64,000 nt of DNA from Alteromonas sp. LOR (lineage in GTDB: Bacteria; Pseudomonadota; Gammaproteobacteria; Enterobacterales; Alteromonadaceae). Location of the stretch: NCBI RefSeq assembly GCF_000753865.1, contig NZ_JQFW01000014.1, positions 62,001-126,000 of the forward strand, read 5' to 3'. Under the pieces are notes generated by a model, which saw nothing but the letters and a program-made list of their open reading frames with translations, was not told the DNA's origin and did no database searches. Every line of letters begins with the position of its first letter. Within the stretch, counting starts at the first letter, position 1. A program made the position numbers and the translations under genes. Below are positions 16,433-28,148 of this stretch, in pieces.

Positions 16433-17665
16433 TTAACCACCGAAGTCATCTAGCATGATGTTCTCGTCTTCAACACCTAAATCTTTAAGCATGTTGATAA
16501 CGGCAGCGTTCATCATAGGTGGCCCACACATGTAAAACTCACAGTCTTCCGGTGCAGGGTGATCCTTCAGATATCTTTCTAGCAATACTTGGTGAATAAA
16601 CCCAGTTTCGCCTTCCCAGTTATCTTCAGGCTGCGGATCAGAAAGCGCAACGTGCCACTGAAAGTTTTCGTTCTCTGCAGCAAGCTCGTCGAAATCTTCT
16701 GTGTAGAACATTTCACGAAGTGAACGGGCACCGTACCAAAAACTCATCTTACGGTTTGATTTCAAACGACGAAGCTGATCGAAAATGTGTGAACGCATTG
16801 GGGCCATACCTGCACCACCACCTACGAATACCATCTCGTTTTCAGTGTCTTTCGCGAAGAACTCACCGAATGGACCAGAAATAGTGGCTTTGTCACCCTC
16901 TTTAAGGCTCCAAATGTACGATGACATTTTACCAGCAGGTAGGCTCAAGTTATTAGGCGGCGGCGTAGCAATACGCACGTTCAACATAATAATGCCTTCT
17001 TCCTCTGGGTAGTTCGCCATTGAGTATGCACGAATAGTCTCTTCGTCTACTTTAGACTCAATGTCAAAGAAGCCAAAGCGTTCCCAGTCACCACGGTACT
17101 CATTAGGAATTTCAAACTCTTTATACTTAACATGGTGAGCAGGTGCTTCAATTTGAATGTAACCACCGGCACGGAAAGGTACACTTTCACCGTTAGGAAT
17201 TTTAAGTTTCAGCTCTTTGATGAAGGTTGCTTTATTATCGTTAGAGATAACTTCGCAATCCCATTTCTTAACACCAAACACCGACTCTTCAAGTTCGATT
17301 TCCATGTCTTGTTTAATCGCAACCTGACACGACAAACGACAGCCTTCGCGTGCTTCACCTTTTGTAATGTGATCAAGCTCAGTAGGTAAAATCTCACCAC
17401 CACCTGAATGCACATCTACGCGACACTGACCACAAGAGCCACCGCCGCCACACGCTGAAGATACAAAGTAACCGGCATCTGCAAGTGCACCTAGCAACTT
17501 GCCACCCGGCTCAGTTTTAATAGCTTTGTCCGGATCGCCATTAATGGTAATAGTCACGTCACCACTTGGTACCAATTTAGACTTGGCAAACATGATGATG
17601 AATACTAGTGCCAATACAATGGCAATGAACATGCCGACGCCTAGATAAATTTCTACGTTATTCAT
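16433..17665 (-). CDS. nqrF: Na+-translocating NADH:quinone reductase subunit F
   Basis: 410 residues: an N-terminal membrane helix (about 6-28), a plant-type 2Fe-2S ferredoxin domain with Cys72, Cys78, Cys81 and Cys113 ([15 protein letters not shown]...LSCQV), an FAD domain ([13 protein letters not shown]) and an NADH-binding domain ([30 protein letters not shown]). It is the electron entry subunit: it oxidises NADH and passes electrons through FAD and the iron-sulfur cluster into the membrane complex. It is the last structural gene of the six-gene operon. Confidence 0.97.
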   Translation of the reverse strand: MNNVEIYLGVGMFIAIVLALVFIIMFAKSKLVPSGDVTITINGDPDKAIKTEPGGKLLGALADAGYFVSSACGGGGSCGQCRVDVHSGGGEILPTELDHITKGEAREGCRLSCQVAIKQDMEIELEESVFGVKKWDCEVISNDNKATFIKELKLKIPNGESVPFRAGGYIQIEAPAHHVKYKEFEIPNEYRGDWERFGFFDIESKVDEETIRAYSMANYPEEEGIIMLNVRIATPPPNNLSLPAGKMSSYIWSLKEGDKATISGPFGEFFAKDTENEMVFVGGGAGMAPMRSHIFDQLRRLKSNRKMSFWYGARSLREMFYTEDFDELAAENENFQWHVALSDPQPEDNWEGETGFIHQVLLERYLKDHPAPEDCEFYMCGPPMMNAAVINMLKDLGVEDENIMLDDFGG

Positions 17666-17685
17666 TTAAATGCTCCCGAGCTCGA

Positions 17686-18294
17686 TTAAAGCTGAATACC
17701 AGTGAATGACTGGAAGCCTAACGCCATAAGACCCGCAATCATGAATACTGATCCAAGACCACGAATACCGTCAGGCATGTCAGCGTATTTCAGCTTTTCA
17801 CGTACAGCGGCCAATAGCACAATGGCAATTGCCCAACCGATACCACTTCCTACGCCGTAAACGACACTTTCGGTCAAGTTATATTCACGTTGAACTGCAA
17901 ATGCTACACCACCAAAAATTGCACAGTTAACTGTGATTAGTGGTAGGAAGATACCAAGTGCGTTGTATAGCGCTGGAAAGAACTTATCCAAACTCATTTC
18001 TAATATCTGAACCAACGCAGCAATAACGCCGATGAAGGTAAGAAAGTTAAGAAAACTTAAGTCAGCTTCTGGGAAGCCTGCCCATGCAAGCGCACCTGGA
18101 GCAAGGATATTAACGTAAATGATTTGGTTAACAGGTACTGATATACCAAGTACAACAATAACTGCTACACCAAGACCCATTGCAGTTTTCACTTTCTTAG
18201 ATACCGCCAAGAAGGTACACATACCTAAGAAAAGTGATAACGCCATGTTCTCAACAAATATTGAGCGAACAAATAACGACAAATAATGTTCCAC
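17686..18294 (-). CDS. nqrE: Na+-NQR subunit E
   Basis: 202 residues, six hydrophobic segments. It begins [26 protein letters not shown] and contains [11 protein letters not shown], each with one of the cysteines that, with those of NqrD, ligate the intramembrane iron centre. It belongs to the NqrDE/RnfAE family. It lies 3 bases after nqrD. Confidence 0.97.
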   Translation of the reverse strand: MEHYLSLFVRSIFVENMALSLFLGMCTFLAVSKKVKTAMGLGVAVIVVLGISVPVNQIIYVNILAPGALAWAGFPEADLSFLNFLTFIGVIAALVQILEMSLDKFFPALYNALGIFLPLITVNCAIFGGVAFAVQREYNLTESVVYGVGSGIGWAIAIVLLAAVREKLKYADMPDGIRGLGSVFMIAGLMALGFQSFTGIQL

Positions 18295-18297
18295 GAC

Positions 18298-18930
18298 TTA
18301 CTCCTTAGGCTCTACTTGCTCTGGACGGATAGTACGGATAAACCATATTAAGCCGCCGATTAAGAAGAATGAACTGAATGGCAGTATTAACAGCCCATTA
18401 CCCTGGTACCAACCACCGTTCTGAACAAGTGGAAGGATCTCAAATCCAAGAATAGTACCGAAGCCAAATAGCTCTTTAATAGTACCAATAACGACAAGGA
18501 CAAAAGAGTACCCTAGGCCGTTACCTATCCCGTCAAGGAAGCTCATAAGAGGTGGACTCTTCATCGCATAGGCTTCTGCACGACCCATTACGATACAGTT
18601 AGTAATTATCAATCCGACGAACACCGACAGTTGTTTCGAAATTTCATACGAATACGCTTTCAATATTTGGTCAACAACAATTACCAGCGAGGCAATGATT
18701 GTCATTTGAATAATAATTCGAACACTAGAAGGTATCTGGTTGCGAATAAGTGAGATAAACAAGTTTGAGAATGCTACAACGCTTGTTAGTGCTAATGACA
18801 TTACCAACGCTGTTTCCAGCTTTGTGGTAATTGCCAGTGCTGAACATACCCCTAGTACCTGAAGGGCGATCGGGTTGTTGTCCAAGATTGGCCCAAAGAG
18901 GGCCTTTTTCATTTCTTTAGTATCTGCCAT
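18298..18930 (-). CDS. nqrD: Na+-NQR subunit D
   Basis: 210 residues, six membrane helices. The conserved [21 protein letters not shown] and [19 protein letters not shown] segments each supply a cysteine for the iron centre shared with NqrE. It belongs to the NqrDE/RnfAE family. It is 10 bases after nqrC. Confidence 0.97.
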   Translation of the reverse strand: MADTKEMKKALFGPILDNNPIALQVLGVCSALAITTKLETALVMSLALTSVVAFSNLFISLIRNQIPSSVRIIIQMTIIASLVIVVDQILKAYSYEISKQLSVFVGLIITNCIVMGRAEAYAMKSPPLMSFLDGIGNGLGYSFVLVVIGTIKELFGFGTILGFEILPLVQNGGWYQGNGLLILPFSSFFLIGGLIWFIRTIRPEQVEPKE

Positions 18931-18940
18931 GAGACTTCCC

Positions 18941-19705
18941 TTATGAACGCCATGCTTGGTTCTTCAGGAACTGGCCGAAGCCTTGCTCGCCTACCCAGTA
19001 ACGAATGGTGTTTTCTACACCGTTACTTGTTAGGGTCGCACCTGAAAGCGCATCAATTGTGTGAGGATTGCTTGGGTTAGCATTCTTTACTACACGAATG
19101 GCTACATCGCCGTTTTCGTATATTTCTTTACCATCCCATTTGTCCTGCCACGCTGGATTTTGAACCTCACCGCCTAGTCCTGGCGTTTCTTTTTGCTGAT
19201 AGTAGATAAGCTCACGAACAGTTTGTCCGTCTGCATCTAGCGCTAAGAAACCGTACATAAGATCCCATAGTCCACTGCCGTGCACTGGAAGAATGATGCG
19301 CGAAACATCACCTTGTGCGTCACGCACCAAGTAAACACTTGCTACGTCAGGGCGGCGTTGGAAACCAACATTACTGTTTGTTACTTGCGTGCTGTATTCA
19401 GTTTGTTTAGCAGCCTTATACATATCGTAATCTGCAGTTGGCGCTTCAACGAATTGACCGCTATCCAGATTTACGAAGCGCGGTTCAACACGCTCGTCAT
19501 AGGTGCTTTCGATAACACTGTTGCTCATGCCCATTTCATAAAGGCCTGCAGCGTTAAGGATATTACTCTTCTTATCAAGAGCAGCGTTTGTCTGCTGTAG
19601 CGAGCGCAGGCCAACAGCTGCGCCAGATACAACAATTGAACATACTAAACATACGGCAACAACAATGCCTACCGTTTTGCCTAAAGATTCTTTCTTAGCC
19701 GACAC
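18941..19705 (-). CDS. nqrC: Na+-NQR subunit C (covalent FMN)
   Basis: 254 residues: one N-terminal membrane helix (about 11-34) and a periplasmic FMN-binding domain. The flavinylation site SGATLTS is at about 221-227, with FMN expected on the Thr at 224. ETPGLGGEV is another conserved segment. Its start overlaps the end of nqrB by 11 bases. ApbE, encoded in the same cluster, should attach the flavin. Confidence 0.97.
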   Translation of the reverse strand: MSAKKESLGKTVGIVVAVCLVCSIVVSGAAVGLRSLQQTNAALDKKSNILNAAGLYEMGMSNSVIESTYDERVEPRFVNLDSGQFVEAPTADYDMYKAAKQTEYSTQVTNSNVGFQRRPDVASVYLVRDAQGDVSRIILPVHGSGLWDLMYGFLALDADGQTVRELIYYQQKETPGLGGEVQNPAWQDKWDGKEIYENGDVAIRVVKNANPSNPHTIDALSGATLTSNGVENTIRYWVGEQGFGQFLKNQAWRS

Positions 19706-20897
19706 GTGCTACCCTCCGCTTGATATTGCTCTGCGCGACGAAATAGTCGAACAATGGTGCCCACAAGTTAGCAAATAGAATCGCTAGCATCACACCTTCA
19801 GGGAAGGCTGGGTTCAATACGCGTATTAATACCGTCATGAATCCGATGAAGAAACCGTAAGCCCATTTACCTTGGTTTGTGAATGCAGCCGATACTGGGT
19901 CTGTTGCCATAAAGAACATACCAAAGGCAAGTCCACCGACTACAAAGTGCCAGTATGCAGGCATTGCAAACATCGCGTTAGTATCACTACCGATTACATT
20001 GAGCAATGTTGCAAAGAACGCTACGCCAAGACCAACACCGGCAACGATGCGCCAGCTTGCAATACGCATATACATGATGAATAAACCACCAAGAATAATC
20101 GCAAGGGTCGATACTTCACCAGCAGAACCTGAGATAGTACCCAAGAAGCTGTTCATCCAGTGATCCATGTTTGCGTAGTCAAGTTCACCAGAAGCCGCTT
20201 GGCTTAGTGACGTTGCACCCGAGTAACCGTCTGCCGCTACCCATACTTGGTCACCTGAAATTTGTGCAGGATAAGCAAAATATAAGAACGCACGACCAGA
20301 CAATGCTGGGTTTAAGAAGTTACGGCCTGTTCCGCCAAATACTTCTTTCGCGATAACAACACCGAAAGTGATGCCTAAAGCAACTTGCCACAAAGGAATT
20401 GTTGCAGGTAACGTTAGAGCGAAAAGTACTGAGGTTACGAAGAAACCTTCGTTAACTTCATGCTTACGCACTGAAGCGAAAAGGACTTCCCAGAAACCAC
20501 CTACAATGAAGGTAGTGGCATAAATAGGTAACCAGAAACACGCTCCGTAGAAGAACATGCCTAGTACGCCGGCATTTGATAAGTCTCCGCCTAGAGCAGA
20601 GAACAAACCCGCTTGCCACGTGTCTGGCAACGTACCCGCACCGGCAGCAATCGCGTCTTGCGCTTGGAAACCAATGTTGTACATGCCGAAGAACATTGCT
20701 GGGAATGTTGCCATCCATACAAAAATCATAATGCGCTTAAGATCGATGCTATCGCGCACGTGAGTGTTTGCTTTGTTTACTTTGCCTGGCGTGTAAAAGA
20801 TGGTCGCCGCAGCTTCGTAAAGCGCATACCACTTTTCATGCTTACCACCTGGCTCGAAGTTCGGTTCGATTTTTTCTAAATACGCTTTTAAACCCAT
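19695..20897 (-). CDS. nqrB: Na+-NQR subunit B (covalent FMN)
   Basis: 400 residues with about ten membrane helices. The flavinylation motif SGAT is at 226-229 (in [13 protein letters not shown]). [20 protein letters not shown] and [15 protein letters not shown] are typical NqrB segments. It is the main sodium-translocating and quinone-binding subunit. It is 3 bases after nqrA. Confidence 0.97.
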   Translation of the reverse strand: MGLKAYLEKIEPNFEPGGKHEKWYALYEAAATIFYTPGKVNKANTHVRDSIDLKRIMIFVWMATFPAMFFGMYNIGFQAQDAIAAGAGTLPDTWQAGLFSALGGDLSNAGVLGMFFYGACFWLPIYATTFIVGGFWEVLFASVRKHEVNEGFFVTSVLFALTLPATIPLWQVALGITFGVVIAKEVFGGTGRNFLNPALSGRAFLYFAYPAQISGDQVWVAADGYSGATSLSQAASGELDYANMDHWMNSFLGTISGSAGEVSTLAIILGGLFIMYMRIASWRIVAGVGLGVAFFATLLNVIGSDTNAMFAMPAYWHFVVGGLAFGMFFMATDPVSAAFTNQGKWAYGFFIGFMTVLIRVLNPAFPEGVMLAILFANLWAPLFDYFVAQSNIKRRVARVG

Positions 20898-20900
20898 GAC

Positions 20901-22241
20901 TTAACCCTCTTTCTCTATCGTGGCCAAACAGTCGCGTAAAATAGGAGCATAGTTATATTTGCCAGGGCATACATACGTACACAACGCCAAATCTTCTTCG
21001 TCCAACTCTAAGCAACCCAATGTCTGAGCACCGTCAGTATCACCAGAAATCAGATCTCTAAGCAGAAGCGTAGGAATGATATCTAGGGGCATAACGCGTT
21101 CATAATTACCAATTGGAACCATAGAACGTTCTGAACCATTGGTAGTTGTTGTCATATCAAATTTCTTGCTACCACCTAAATGGCCTAGGTAAGCACGTGT
21201 CACTGAGTGTTTGTCCGAGCCTGGAGTAATCCAACCAAAGAACTTTTTCTCGTGACCTTCTTTTAATGCTGATACTTGTGTGTGGAAACGACCTAAGAAG
21301 CCGTGAACACCCTGTGCTGTTGTACCGTTAAGTACAGAGCCAGACACAACGCGTACGTCACCGTCTACAAGTTCATTTTTTGTTAATTCTGCTAAATCAG
21401 CTCCCACCGTTGTGCGAACAAGGCGTGGATTTTTAGCTGCAGGACCGGCTAATGAAACTACACGTCTGCTGTCTAATTCACCTGTTGTCAGTAATGCGCC
21501 AATGGCGATCACGTCTTGGTAATTAACATGCCAAACGGTTTTGTTCATGCCAGCAGAATCCAAATAATGGATGTGCGTACCTGGAAGACCAGCTGGGTGT
21601 GGACCACCGAACTCTTCTACGTCTACCGCGGCATCACCGGTTGCTACCGATGTACCTGGCGCCTTACAGACGTAAGTCTTTCCACCGCTCAATTGCGTTA
21701 ACGCTTTCAGACCATTTGCAAAGTCTTCTTGGCGCTCAGCAATAATCACAGCCGGATCGGCTGCAAGTGGATTAGTATCCATTGCTGTAACGAAAATTGA
21801 GTTTGGTACAGAATCTAACGCAGGCGATTTGCTAAATGGACGCGTACGAATCGCTGTCCACATGCCAGATTCCACTAGGATTGATTGAAGCTGCTCTCGT
21901 GAAGCACTTGAGATTTGTCCAGTAGATAGCGTATCAAATTTAACAGCATCGCTGCCGTTTGCTTTGATAACTACAGACTGAAGCACTCGTTTTGCACCAC
22001 GATTAACCTCTACCACCTCACCCGCAACTGGTGCAGTGAATTTAACGCCAGGGTTCTTTTTGTCTTCAAAAAGAACCTGACCTTTCTTCACTACATCGCC
22101 AGCTTGGACGTGCATGGTAGGGCGCATACCCACATATTCTTCTCCCAGAATGGCAACGCGCGTTGCAGCAGATGCATCAGCAATCTCCTGCTTTGGCGCT
22201 CCCTCAATTGGGAGGTCGAGACCTTTCTTGATTTTTATCAT
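20901..22241 (-). CDS. nqrA: Na+-NQR subunit A
   Basis: 446 residues from the ATG at 22241, chosen because the protein then begins [18 protein letters not shown], as in other NqrA proteins; the frame is open 66 bases further up with no match. [28 protein letters not shown] is a lipoyl/barrel-like N-terminal segment, and [12 protein letters not shown] and [18 protein letters not shown] are conserved. It is a peripheral cytoplasmic subunit and first gene of the operon. No strong ribosome site is visible in front of the ATG. Confidence 0.96.
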   Translation of the reverse strand: MIKIKKGLDLPIEGAPKQEIADASAATRVAILGEEYVGMRPTMHVQAGDVVKKGQVLFEDKKNPGVKFTAPVAGEVVEVNRGAKRVLQSVVIKANGSDAVKFDTLSTGQISSASREQLQSILVESGMWTAIRTRPFSKSPALDSVPNSIFVTAMDTNPLAADPAVIIAERQEDFANGLKALTQLSGGKTYVCKAPGTSVATGDAAVDVEEFGGPHPAGLPGTHIHYLDSAGMNKTVWHVNYQDVIAIGALLTTGELDSRRVVSLAGPAAKNPRLVRTTVGADLAELTKNELVDGDVRVVSGSVLNGTTAQGVHGFLGRFHTQVSALKEGHEKKFFGWITPGSDKHSVTRAYLGHLGGSKKFDMTTTTNGSERSMVPIGNYERVMPLDIIPTLLLRDLISGDTDGAQTLGCLELDEEDLALCTYVCPGKYNYAPILRDCLATIEKEG

Positions 22242-22726
22242 ATGTAATTGCACTACTCTAATATAAATACCCTTTTGCATAACCGCAGTTATCCTGCCTG
22301 TCAGCATGCAAAAGCGTACTAGTAACAGGTGCTAAACACCTTTTTTGTTTTGATTGGCGGAACTTACCGATAAAGTCGCGGTTTGCTTGCTACTTTGCCG
22401 CAACGGCTTATTCCTAACGCGGGCTTCTCGCCCTGTTTTTATTGGACAGCAGTAATTGAACTATTTATTGCGATAACTCTGATATCAAATTCGTTACTGT
22501 TGTATAAGCGAAACACTGTCAAAAGCTTCTCACTTAATATCGGGATTTTAGCATTAACCAATGCCTTTGTGCCATGCAAATCACAGATAAAGACAAAATT
22601 TTCGACAATTTAATGTAAACCTATGGTCTATATCGGCTAATTTTTACATTTAACGCATTAAATAGGCTTTAAAAAAGCCGCCTTTAGAGGCGGCTTTCAA
22701 CATGTTTTAGAGTCGCTATTCAGCGC
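22242..22726. other. Intergenic region between nqrA and fabV
   Basis: About 485 bases. It should hold the nqr promoter (on the right of nqrA, minus strand) and the fabV terminator at 22674-22697. A short GCGGGC/GCCCTG hairpin with a following T run is at about 22419-22440 on the plus strand. A 76-codon open frame at 22383-22613 has no ribosome site or recognisable content, so I treat it as chance. Confidence 0.5.
22674..22697 (-). terminator. Terminator after fabV
   Basis: AAAGCCGCC (22674-22682) pairs with GGCGGCTTT (22689-22697) around TTTAGA; the minus strand runs on into T at 22671-22676. Confidence 0.88.
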
Positions 22727-23905
22727 TTACCAATTTACCTGAGGATCCATATCCTGCTCGTAATCTACCGACTCAATATCAAACCCGAACAGCTTAAGAA
22801 ATTCGTGATGATAGCCAGCGTAATCACTTAATTCATGGAAGTTTTCTTGTGTGACTTGGTCCCACAACACCTTAATTTTTGCCTGCGTTGCGTCGTTGGT
22901 TTCTTTTGCATCCATACGATAGCGATTAGCTTCATCAAGAGTGGGGTTATCGCCAAAGAGGCACTGAGTGAATAATCCGTGTATTTGCTCAATACAGCCC
23001 TCGTGGGTTCCCTCTTCTTTCATCACTTTGTAAATGAGTGAGATATAAAGGGGCATTACTGGGATTGCTGAACTTGCTTGGGTAACGAGTGCTTTAAGCG
23101 AGCTGACGTTAGCTTCAACAAAGAGGTCGCTATTTTTACCAATAATGGCTGCTGCCGCACGGTCTAAGTCTTCTTTCGCTTTACCGATTGTCGCTTGCCC
23201 ATAAATAGGCCAAGTTAATTCTTTACCAATATAGGTGTAGGCAGTTGTTTTACACCCTTCTGCCAACACATCGGCATCGCGAAGAAAGTCCATCCAGCGT
23301 TCCCAATCTTCTCCACCCATTACTTTGATGGTATTGAGAATTTCTTCATCATTCGCAGGCTCTAGTGATACATCGTGTACTTTGTCTTTATCAGTATCGT
23401 AAGTCTTGGTTGTATAGGCTTGGCCCACAGGCTTTAGAGTAGACTTATAGGTTACGCCCGTCTCTGGGTCTGTTCTACGCGGTGAAGCGAGACTGTAGAT
23501 AACAAGGTCTACTTTTCCGATGTTTTGCTTAATCTTTTCGATAGTTTCTGCTTTTATCTCATCAGAAAATGCATCGCCGTTTACAGTGTCTGCGTATAAA
23601 CCTTTGGCGTTAGCTTCTTTATGAAAAGCAGCGGTGTTATACCAACCAGCGGTACCTGTTTTTCTCTCCGTTGGGGCTTTTTCAAAGCATACACCCAAGG
23701 TTTTAGCGCCATATCCAAAGGCTGAAGTAATTCGAGATGCAAGGCCATAGCCTGTTGAGCTGCCAATAACGAGTACGTTTTTAGGTCCATCACCTAGGTC
23801 GCCCTGACCTTGTACATATGCGATCTGTTCTTTAACTGATGCTGTACAGCCCGCTGGATGCGCGTTTGTACATATGAAGCCTCTCACTTTAGGCTTGATA
23901 ATCAT
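22727..23905 (-). CDS. fabV: Enoyl-[acyl-carrier-protein] reductase, FabV type
   Basis: 392 residues, typical for FabV (about 400), much longer than FabI. The N-terminus [20 protein letters not shown], the nucleotide-binding [16 protein letters not shown] and the catalytic Tyr235-X8-Lys244 ([10 protein letters not shown]) are all present at the family positions. It reduces trans-2-enoyl-ACP with NADH in the last step of the fatty acid elongation cycle, and FabV enzymes are known for triclosan tolerance. It is a single gene with its own terminator. Confidence 0.96.
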   Translation of the reverse strand: MIIKPKVRGFICTNAHPAGCTASVKEQIAYVQGQGDLGDGPKNVLVIGSSTGYGLASRITSAFGYGAKTLGVCFEKAPTERKTGTAGWYNTAAFHKEANAKGLYADTVNGDAFSDEIKAETIEKIKQNIGKVDLVIYSLASPRRTDPETGVTYKSTLKPVGQAYTTKTYDTDKDKVHDVSLEPANDEEILNTIKVMGGEDWERWMDFLRDADVLAEGCKTTAYTYIGKELTWPIYGQATIGKAKEDLDRAAAAIIGKNSDLFVEANVSSLKALVTQASSAIPVMPLYISLIYKVMKEEGTHEGCIEQIHGLFTQCLFGDNPTLDEANRYRMDAKETNDATQAKIKVLWDQVTQENFHELSDYAGYHHEFLKLFGFDIESVDYEQDMDPQVNW

Positions 23906-24138
23906 AATAATTTTCCTTATTTAAGCGTGGCGCTATTGTAATGCCGTCATTGCGTTTAACAACTCGGAGCAGTGAACACAGCATAACGCAAAGGAAGGGG
24001 TATTGAATATGGCCTTGGTAAAAGCCCAATTTACTGAAGATGTTTTTTACAGAAGGTGCTTTTAATAGGTAGTGTTTTTAACAAAAGAAGATTTTTATTG
24101 ATGGTGCCTTACTACACCAGATGATTTTTTAGTAGAGA

Positions 24139-24167
24139 TTGGGGCGCAGCAGAATGCTGCGCCCCAA
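24139..24167 (-). terminator. Terminator-like hairpin after fklB
   Basis: TTGGGGCGCAGCA (24139-24151) pairs perfectly with TGCTGCGCCCCAA (24155-24167), loop of 3 bases. It lies 8 bases after the fklB stop on the minus strand. The following T content is weak, so termination is likely but not ideal. Confidence 0.7.
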
Positions 24168-24175
24168 TAGGCTGA

Positions 24176-24796
24176 TTAACCTAGAATGTCGAGTAGCTCA
24201 ACATCAAAAATCAGTGTGCTATAAGGTGCAATTGCTGCGCCAGCACCTTGCTCACCATAGGCAAGATCGTGAGGCACATATAAACGCCATTTTGCGCCAA
24301 CTTTCATGCTTTGAAGTGCTTCAGTCCAACCTTTGATAACGCCACCAACTGGGAACTCTGCAGGCTGACCACGCTCGTAAGAGCTGTCGAATGTTGTACC
24401 GTCAGTTAAGGTGCCGTGGTAATGAACACGAACCGTGCTTTCAGCTACTGGTGAATCGCCTTCACCTTCAGCGATCACTTCGTACTGAAGACCAGACTCT
24501 GTTACGTTAACTTCTTCACGCTTGGCGTTATCTTCCAGGAATTTAGTTCCTGCTTCGATCACAGCTTTGCTTGCTTCTTCTTTAGCAGCTTGCATACGGT
24601 TGTGGATTTCACCAAACGCATCGCGAAGCGTGTCGTTATCAACTTGAGGTGCAGAAGCCGCAAACGCATCTTTTAAACCAGCTACAACTGCATCAATCGC
24701 TAAGCCGTCGAACGGGTTAGATTGTAGTTGCTGGCCCATTTGGTAACCAATGCCGTAACTTGCTTGGGTTTCTACTGTATTGAAAGTATCAGTCAC
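24176..24796 (-). CDS. fklB: FKBP-type peptidyl-prolyl cis-trans isomerase (FKBP22)
   Basis: 206 residues from the GTG at 24796, which has a CAGGAGTTATT ribosome site; this equals E. coli FklB in length. The N-terminal dimerisation helices (ASYGIGYQMGQQL, LRDAFGEIHNRMQAAKEEA, KFLEDNAKREEVN) precede the FKBP domain: ESGLQYEVIAEGEG, VHYHGTLTDGTTFDSSYERGQPAEFPVGGVIKGW, LAYGEQGAGAAIAP and LIFDVELLDI. No signal peptide, so probably cytoplasmic. It assists proline isomerisation during folding. Confidence 0.94.
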   Translation of the reverse strand: MTDTFNTVETQASYGIGYQMGQQLQSNPFDGLAIDAVVAGLKDAFAASAPQVDNDTLRDAFGEIHNRMQAAKEEASKAVIEAGTKFLEDNAKREEVNVTESGLQYEVIAEGEGDSPVAESTVRVHYHGTLTDGTTFDSSYERGQPAEFPVGGVIKGWTEALQSMKVGAKWRLYVPHDLAYGEQGAGAAIAPYSTLIFDVELLDILG

Positions 24797-25029
24797 AATA
24801 ACTCCTGAAATTAAATTACAAATGCAGTGCATATTTTAAACAATTCGCACGCTGCGAGAATTTTTCTGCATTTTCCGGTGCGAGAGTGTATCACACCACA
24901 ATTTATCTTGCTTTCAGCATTGTTAATAAGTCTATTAAAGTATCAAAATGTTGTAAATTATAACCGAAAGAGGTTAGACAAGTTGCAAAGGACACAGTAT
25001 GGTTATGACCATATATTTAGGAGGATAGC

Positions 25030-27651
25030 ATGCAAACTCATCACGATGCTGAACTAAAAGATACCGTTCGATATCTTGGAAAGACACTTGGCGAAACGAT
25101 TAAAAATCAGTTGGGTCAAGATTGGCTTGATCGTATTGAAAAAATACGAATCGACGGCAGAGCCTCGTATCAGGGCGACGGAAAATGTAGCGAAGAACTG
25201 AAAGAAACTTTCAAAACCATGTCTGACGATGATTTACTCACCGTTGGTCGTGCATTCGCGCAGTTTTTGAATTTAGGCAATATTGCTGAGCAAGAGTACA
25301 ACGCAGCGATGAATGTTGATGCGTCGATGGATGCATTATTTGAGCACCTTGATAAAGCCGAACTTACCACTGAAAAAGTACAAGAAGCTGTAGGCAAGCT
25401 CAATATCGACCTTGTTTTAACTGCCCACCCTACTGAAGTTACTCGTCGAACGCTAATACACAAGCATAAAGAATTAGCCGACTGCTTGCAGGCCGTTCAC
25501 CAAGAATCACTCAACGATGTGGACCGCGGCAAAGTGGAAACCCGTATCGCCGACTTGATTGCACAGGCATGGCATACTGAAGAAATTCGTTCGGTACGAC
25601 CAACACCAGTAGACGAAGCGCGCTGGGGCTTCTCAGTTATCGAGAACTCACTATGGGAAGCGGTGCCAGACTTCCTTCGCGAGTTAAGCGATCGTCTTAC
25701 TAAAGACTACAATGTTGCGTTGCCACTTGACGCTTCGCCAGTTCAGTTCAGTTCTTGGATGGGCGGCGATCGCGATGGCAACCCATTCGTTACTTCAAAG
25801 GTAACTGAGCAAGTATTGTTATTGGCAAGAAAGCGAGCTGCGAAATTATTCGCTATCGACTTAGATCGCCTGCAGGTTGAGCTTTCAATGTACGACTGCA
25901 ACGACGATATTCGCGCTAAAGTTGGCGATGCAAATGAACCGTACCGCGCGCTGTTGCGTCCATTGGTAAACCGCTTCATTAAAACTCGTGACGGGATTGA
26001 CGACTATCTTGCAGGGAAAAACCCTGATTCATCGGATTGGATTGAAAGCGACGACGAGCTTATTGATGCACTTATGCTTTGCCATCAATCATTGATTGAC
26101 TGTGGCATGCAGGTTGTTGCCAATGGCTTATTGCTAGACACTATTCGTCGCGCTCGCGTATTTGGTATTCACCTGCTACGTCTTGATGTACGTCAAGATT
26201 CAGAGCGTCACTCAGATGTATTCAGTGAACTAACGCGTTATCTTGGCCTTGGTGATTACGCACAGTGGAGCGAAGCAGACAAGCAGGCGTTCTTATTGCG
26301 CGAGCTTGGCTCAAAGCGTCCTTTATTCCCGGCTAAATGGGATGCATCAGATGACGTAAAAGAAGTACTCGATACCTGTAAAGTTGTGGCTAAACACAGC
26401 AAACACGGTTTTGGTATTTATATTATTTCAATGGCGAGTGAGCCCTCTGACGTACTTGCCGTGCAGCTATTGTTACAAGAAAGTGGCGTCAGCTGGCCAA
26501 TGCCTGTTGCGCCATTGTTTGAAACACTGGATGACTTAAACAACTCGCCTGATGTAATGCGCAAGCTACTGTCAATTGACTGGTATCGCGGATACGTGAA
26601 AGGCCGTCAGTTTGTGATGATAGGTTATTCTGATTCTGCAAAAGATGCCGGAGCACTCGCCGCTGGTTGGGCACAGTATCAGTCTCAAGAAGCACTCGTT
26701 GCCATTGCCGAAGAGTTTGATGTGTCACTGACGTTGTTCCACGGTCGTGGCGGTACTATCGGTCGTGGTGGCCTACCTGCTCACGCCGCTATTTATTCGC
26801 AGCCTCCAGGGTCTCTTGAAGGCGGCTTCCGTGTAACTGAACAAGGTGAAACCATTCGCTATAAGTTCGGTATGCCAACACTTGCTAAACGTAGCTTAGG
26901 TATTTATGCCAGCGCTATTATTGAAGCAATGTTGTTCCCGCCTCCGGCACCAAAAGAAGAATGGCGGGAGCTTATTACTACGATGGCAGGCCAAGGTCGC
27001 GACAACTATCGCGCTACTGTACGCCACGATGAAGAGTTTGTTCCTTACTTCCGCGTTGCAACGCCTGAACAAGAGCTTGGCAAGTTACCGCTAGGTAGTA
27101 GACCTGCGAAGCGTAAACCTCAGGGCGGTATTGAAAGTCTACGCGCTATTCCATGGATATTTGCATGGGCACAAACGCGCTTAGTACTGCCTAGCTGGCT
27201 TGGCGTTATGCGTGCAATCGATAGCGTGAAAACGCCTGAAAACGAGAAAGTGGTCAACGAAATGTTCAGCGAATGGCCATTTTACCGTTCTCGCCTATCA
27301 ATGTTAGATATGGTGTTTCACAAAGCCGACCCTCGTATCAGTGAAGCGTATGACGAACGCTTAGTACCCAAAGAGCTTAAGCACTTTGGTGAAGCACTGC
27401 GTAGTGAGTTAAAAGAGAGTATTTCTTCTCTGCTTGCGATAACTGGCGAACAGGACATTATGGCAAATGATCCTCAAGGCAAAGAGTCGATGGAAATTCG
27501 CGCAGCGTATTTGCAGCCTCTGCACTATCTGCAAATTGAATTGCTTGACCGCATCCGCAAAGCAGGTGATGAGTCGCAAAATACCAGCTTAGAACGCGCG
27601 ATGATGGTGACGATTGCAGGTATTGCCATTGGTATGCGTAATACGGGTTAG
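25030..27651 (+). CDS. ppc: Phosphoenolpyruvate carboxylase
   Basis: 873 residues with a TAGGAGGATAGC ribosome site. Catalytic motifs are complete: LTAHPTEVTRRT with His133 (E. coli His138), MGGDRDGNP, GYSDSAKDAG, FHGRGGTIGRGGLPAHAAI and the C-terminal GMRNTG. It makes oxaloacetate from PEP and bicarbonate, replenishing the TCA cycle. Just before the start, TATGGTTATGACCATA could form a small hairpin near the ribosome site. A good terminator follows. Confidence 0.97.
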   Translation: MQTHHDAELKDTVRYLGKTLGETIKNQLGQDWLDRIEKIRIDGRASYQGDGKCSEELKETFKTMSDDDLLTVGRAFAQFLNLGNIAEQEYNAAMNVDASMDALFEHLDKAELTTEKVQEAVGKLNIDLVLTAHPTEVTRRTLIHKHKELADCLQAVHQESLNDVDRGKVETRIADLIAQAWHTEEIRSVRPTPVDEARWGFSVIENSLWEAVPDFLRELSDRLTKDYNVALPLDASPVQFSSWMGGDRDGNPFVTSKVTEQVLLLARKRAAKLFAIDLDRLQVELSMYDCNDDIRAKVGDANEPYRALLRPLVNRFIKTRDGIDDYLAGKNPDSSDWIESDDELIDALMLCHQSLIDCGMQVVANGLLLDTIRRARVFGIHLLRLDVRQDSERHSDVFSELTRYLGLGDYAQWSEADKQAFLLRELGSKRPLFPAKWDASDDVKEVLDTCKVVAKHSKHGFGIYIISMASEPSDVLAVQLLLQESGVSWPMPVAPLFETLDDLNNSPDVMRKLLSIDWYRGYVKGRQFVMIGYSDSAKDAGALAAGWAQYQSQEALVAIAEEFDVSLTLFHGRGGTIGRGGLPAHAAIYSQPPGSLEGGFRVTEQGETIRYKFGMPTLAKRSLGIYASAIIEAMLFPPPAPKEEWRELITTMAGQGRDNYRATVRHDEEFVPYFRVATPEQELGKLPLGSRPAKRKPQGGIESLRAIPWIFAWAQTRLVLPSWLGVMRAIDSVKTPENEKVVNEMFSEWPFYRSRLSMLDMVFHKADPRISEAYDERLVPKELKHFGEALRSELKESISSLLAITGEQDIMANDPQGKESMEIRAAYLQPLHYLQIELLDRIRKAGDESQNTSLERAMMVTIAGIAIGMRNTG

Positions 27652-27675
27652 TAAGTTATTTTAAGAAAGCACATC

Positions 27676-27704
27676 AAAACCCGCGTTTAACGCGGGTTTT
27701 TTTA
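27676..27704 (+). terminator. Terminator after ppc
   Basis: AAAACCCGCG (27676-27685) and CGCGGGTTTT (27691-27700) form a 10-bp stem with a 5-base loop followed by T. Confidence 0.92.
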
Positions 27705-27923
27705 TACCTCATTTTTCCCATTTGCTCTAAATCTCCTACCCTTCTATTAAATTGATAAGCGTTAAGTCTTATTTTTTATTCGCAGTATTGCTAATTCACG
27801 CACTCGGGACAGTTACCTTCTAGTATCACTCACTATATTGTTAGGCTTGTATTTGCAGTAACAATACAAAAAGTCTTGAGCAGAAAGCCTCTTACGTAAG
27901 CCGCTATTGGAATTATCGCAATT

Positions 27924-28115
27924 ATGAATTATTTAAAAATAAGCAGCTCAATATATGCAGTTCTTATTATCTCCGCCTTCATTTTAATACAAGTGAAAGG
28001 AGATAATAGCGGTTACTTTGACTTCTTCGTTGTATTGACGCTTGGCTACATAGCAATTTTGCAGCATGTTGTTTTAAAAGAAATGACCAAAAGCAATGAA
28101 CGGCACAACGATTGA
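27924..28115 (+). CDS. Possible small membrane protein
   Basis: 63 codons: MNYLKISSSIYAVLIISAFILIQV, a charged loop (KGDNSGYF), then DFFVVLTLGYIAILQHVVL and a charged tail. Two membrane helices are likely. No family is recognised and the ribosome site is weak, so it may not be expressed. It stands alone between the ppc terminator and the 168-bp repeat. Confidence 0.4.
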   Translation: MNYLKISSSIYAVLIISAFILIQVKGDNSGYFDFFVVLTLGYIAILQHVVLKEMTKSNERHND

Positions 28116-28148
28116 AATCAAGCCTGCGCTACGACATATCAAGGCTCT

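Noticed and set aside
22383..22613. 76-codon ORF between nqrA and fabV
   Set aside because: No ribosome site, no recognisable composition, and it lies in the expected nqr promoter region.
24001..24130. Tandem repeat between fabV and fklB
   Set aside because: AGATGTTTTT-type fragments recur but without a constant period; it may be a decayed repeat, not supportable as one.
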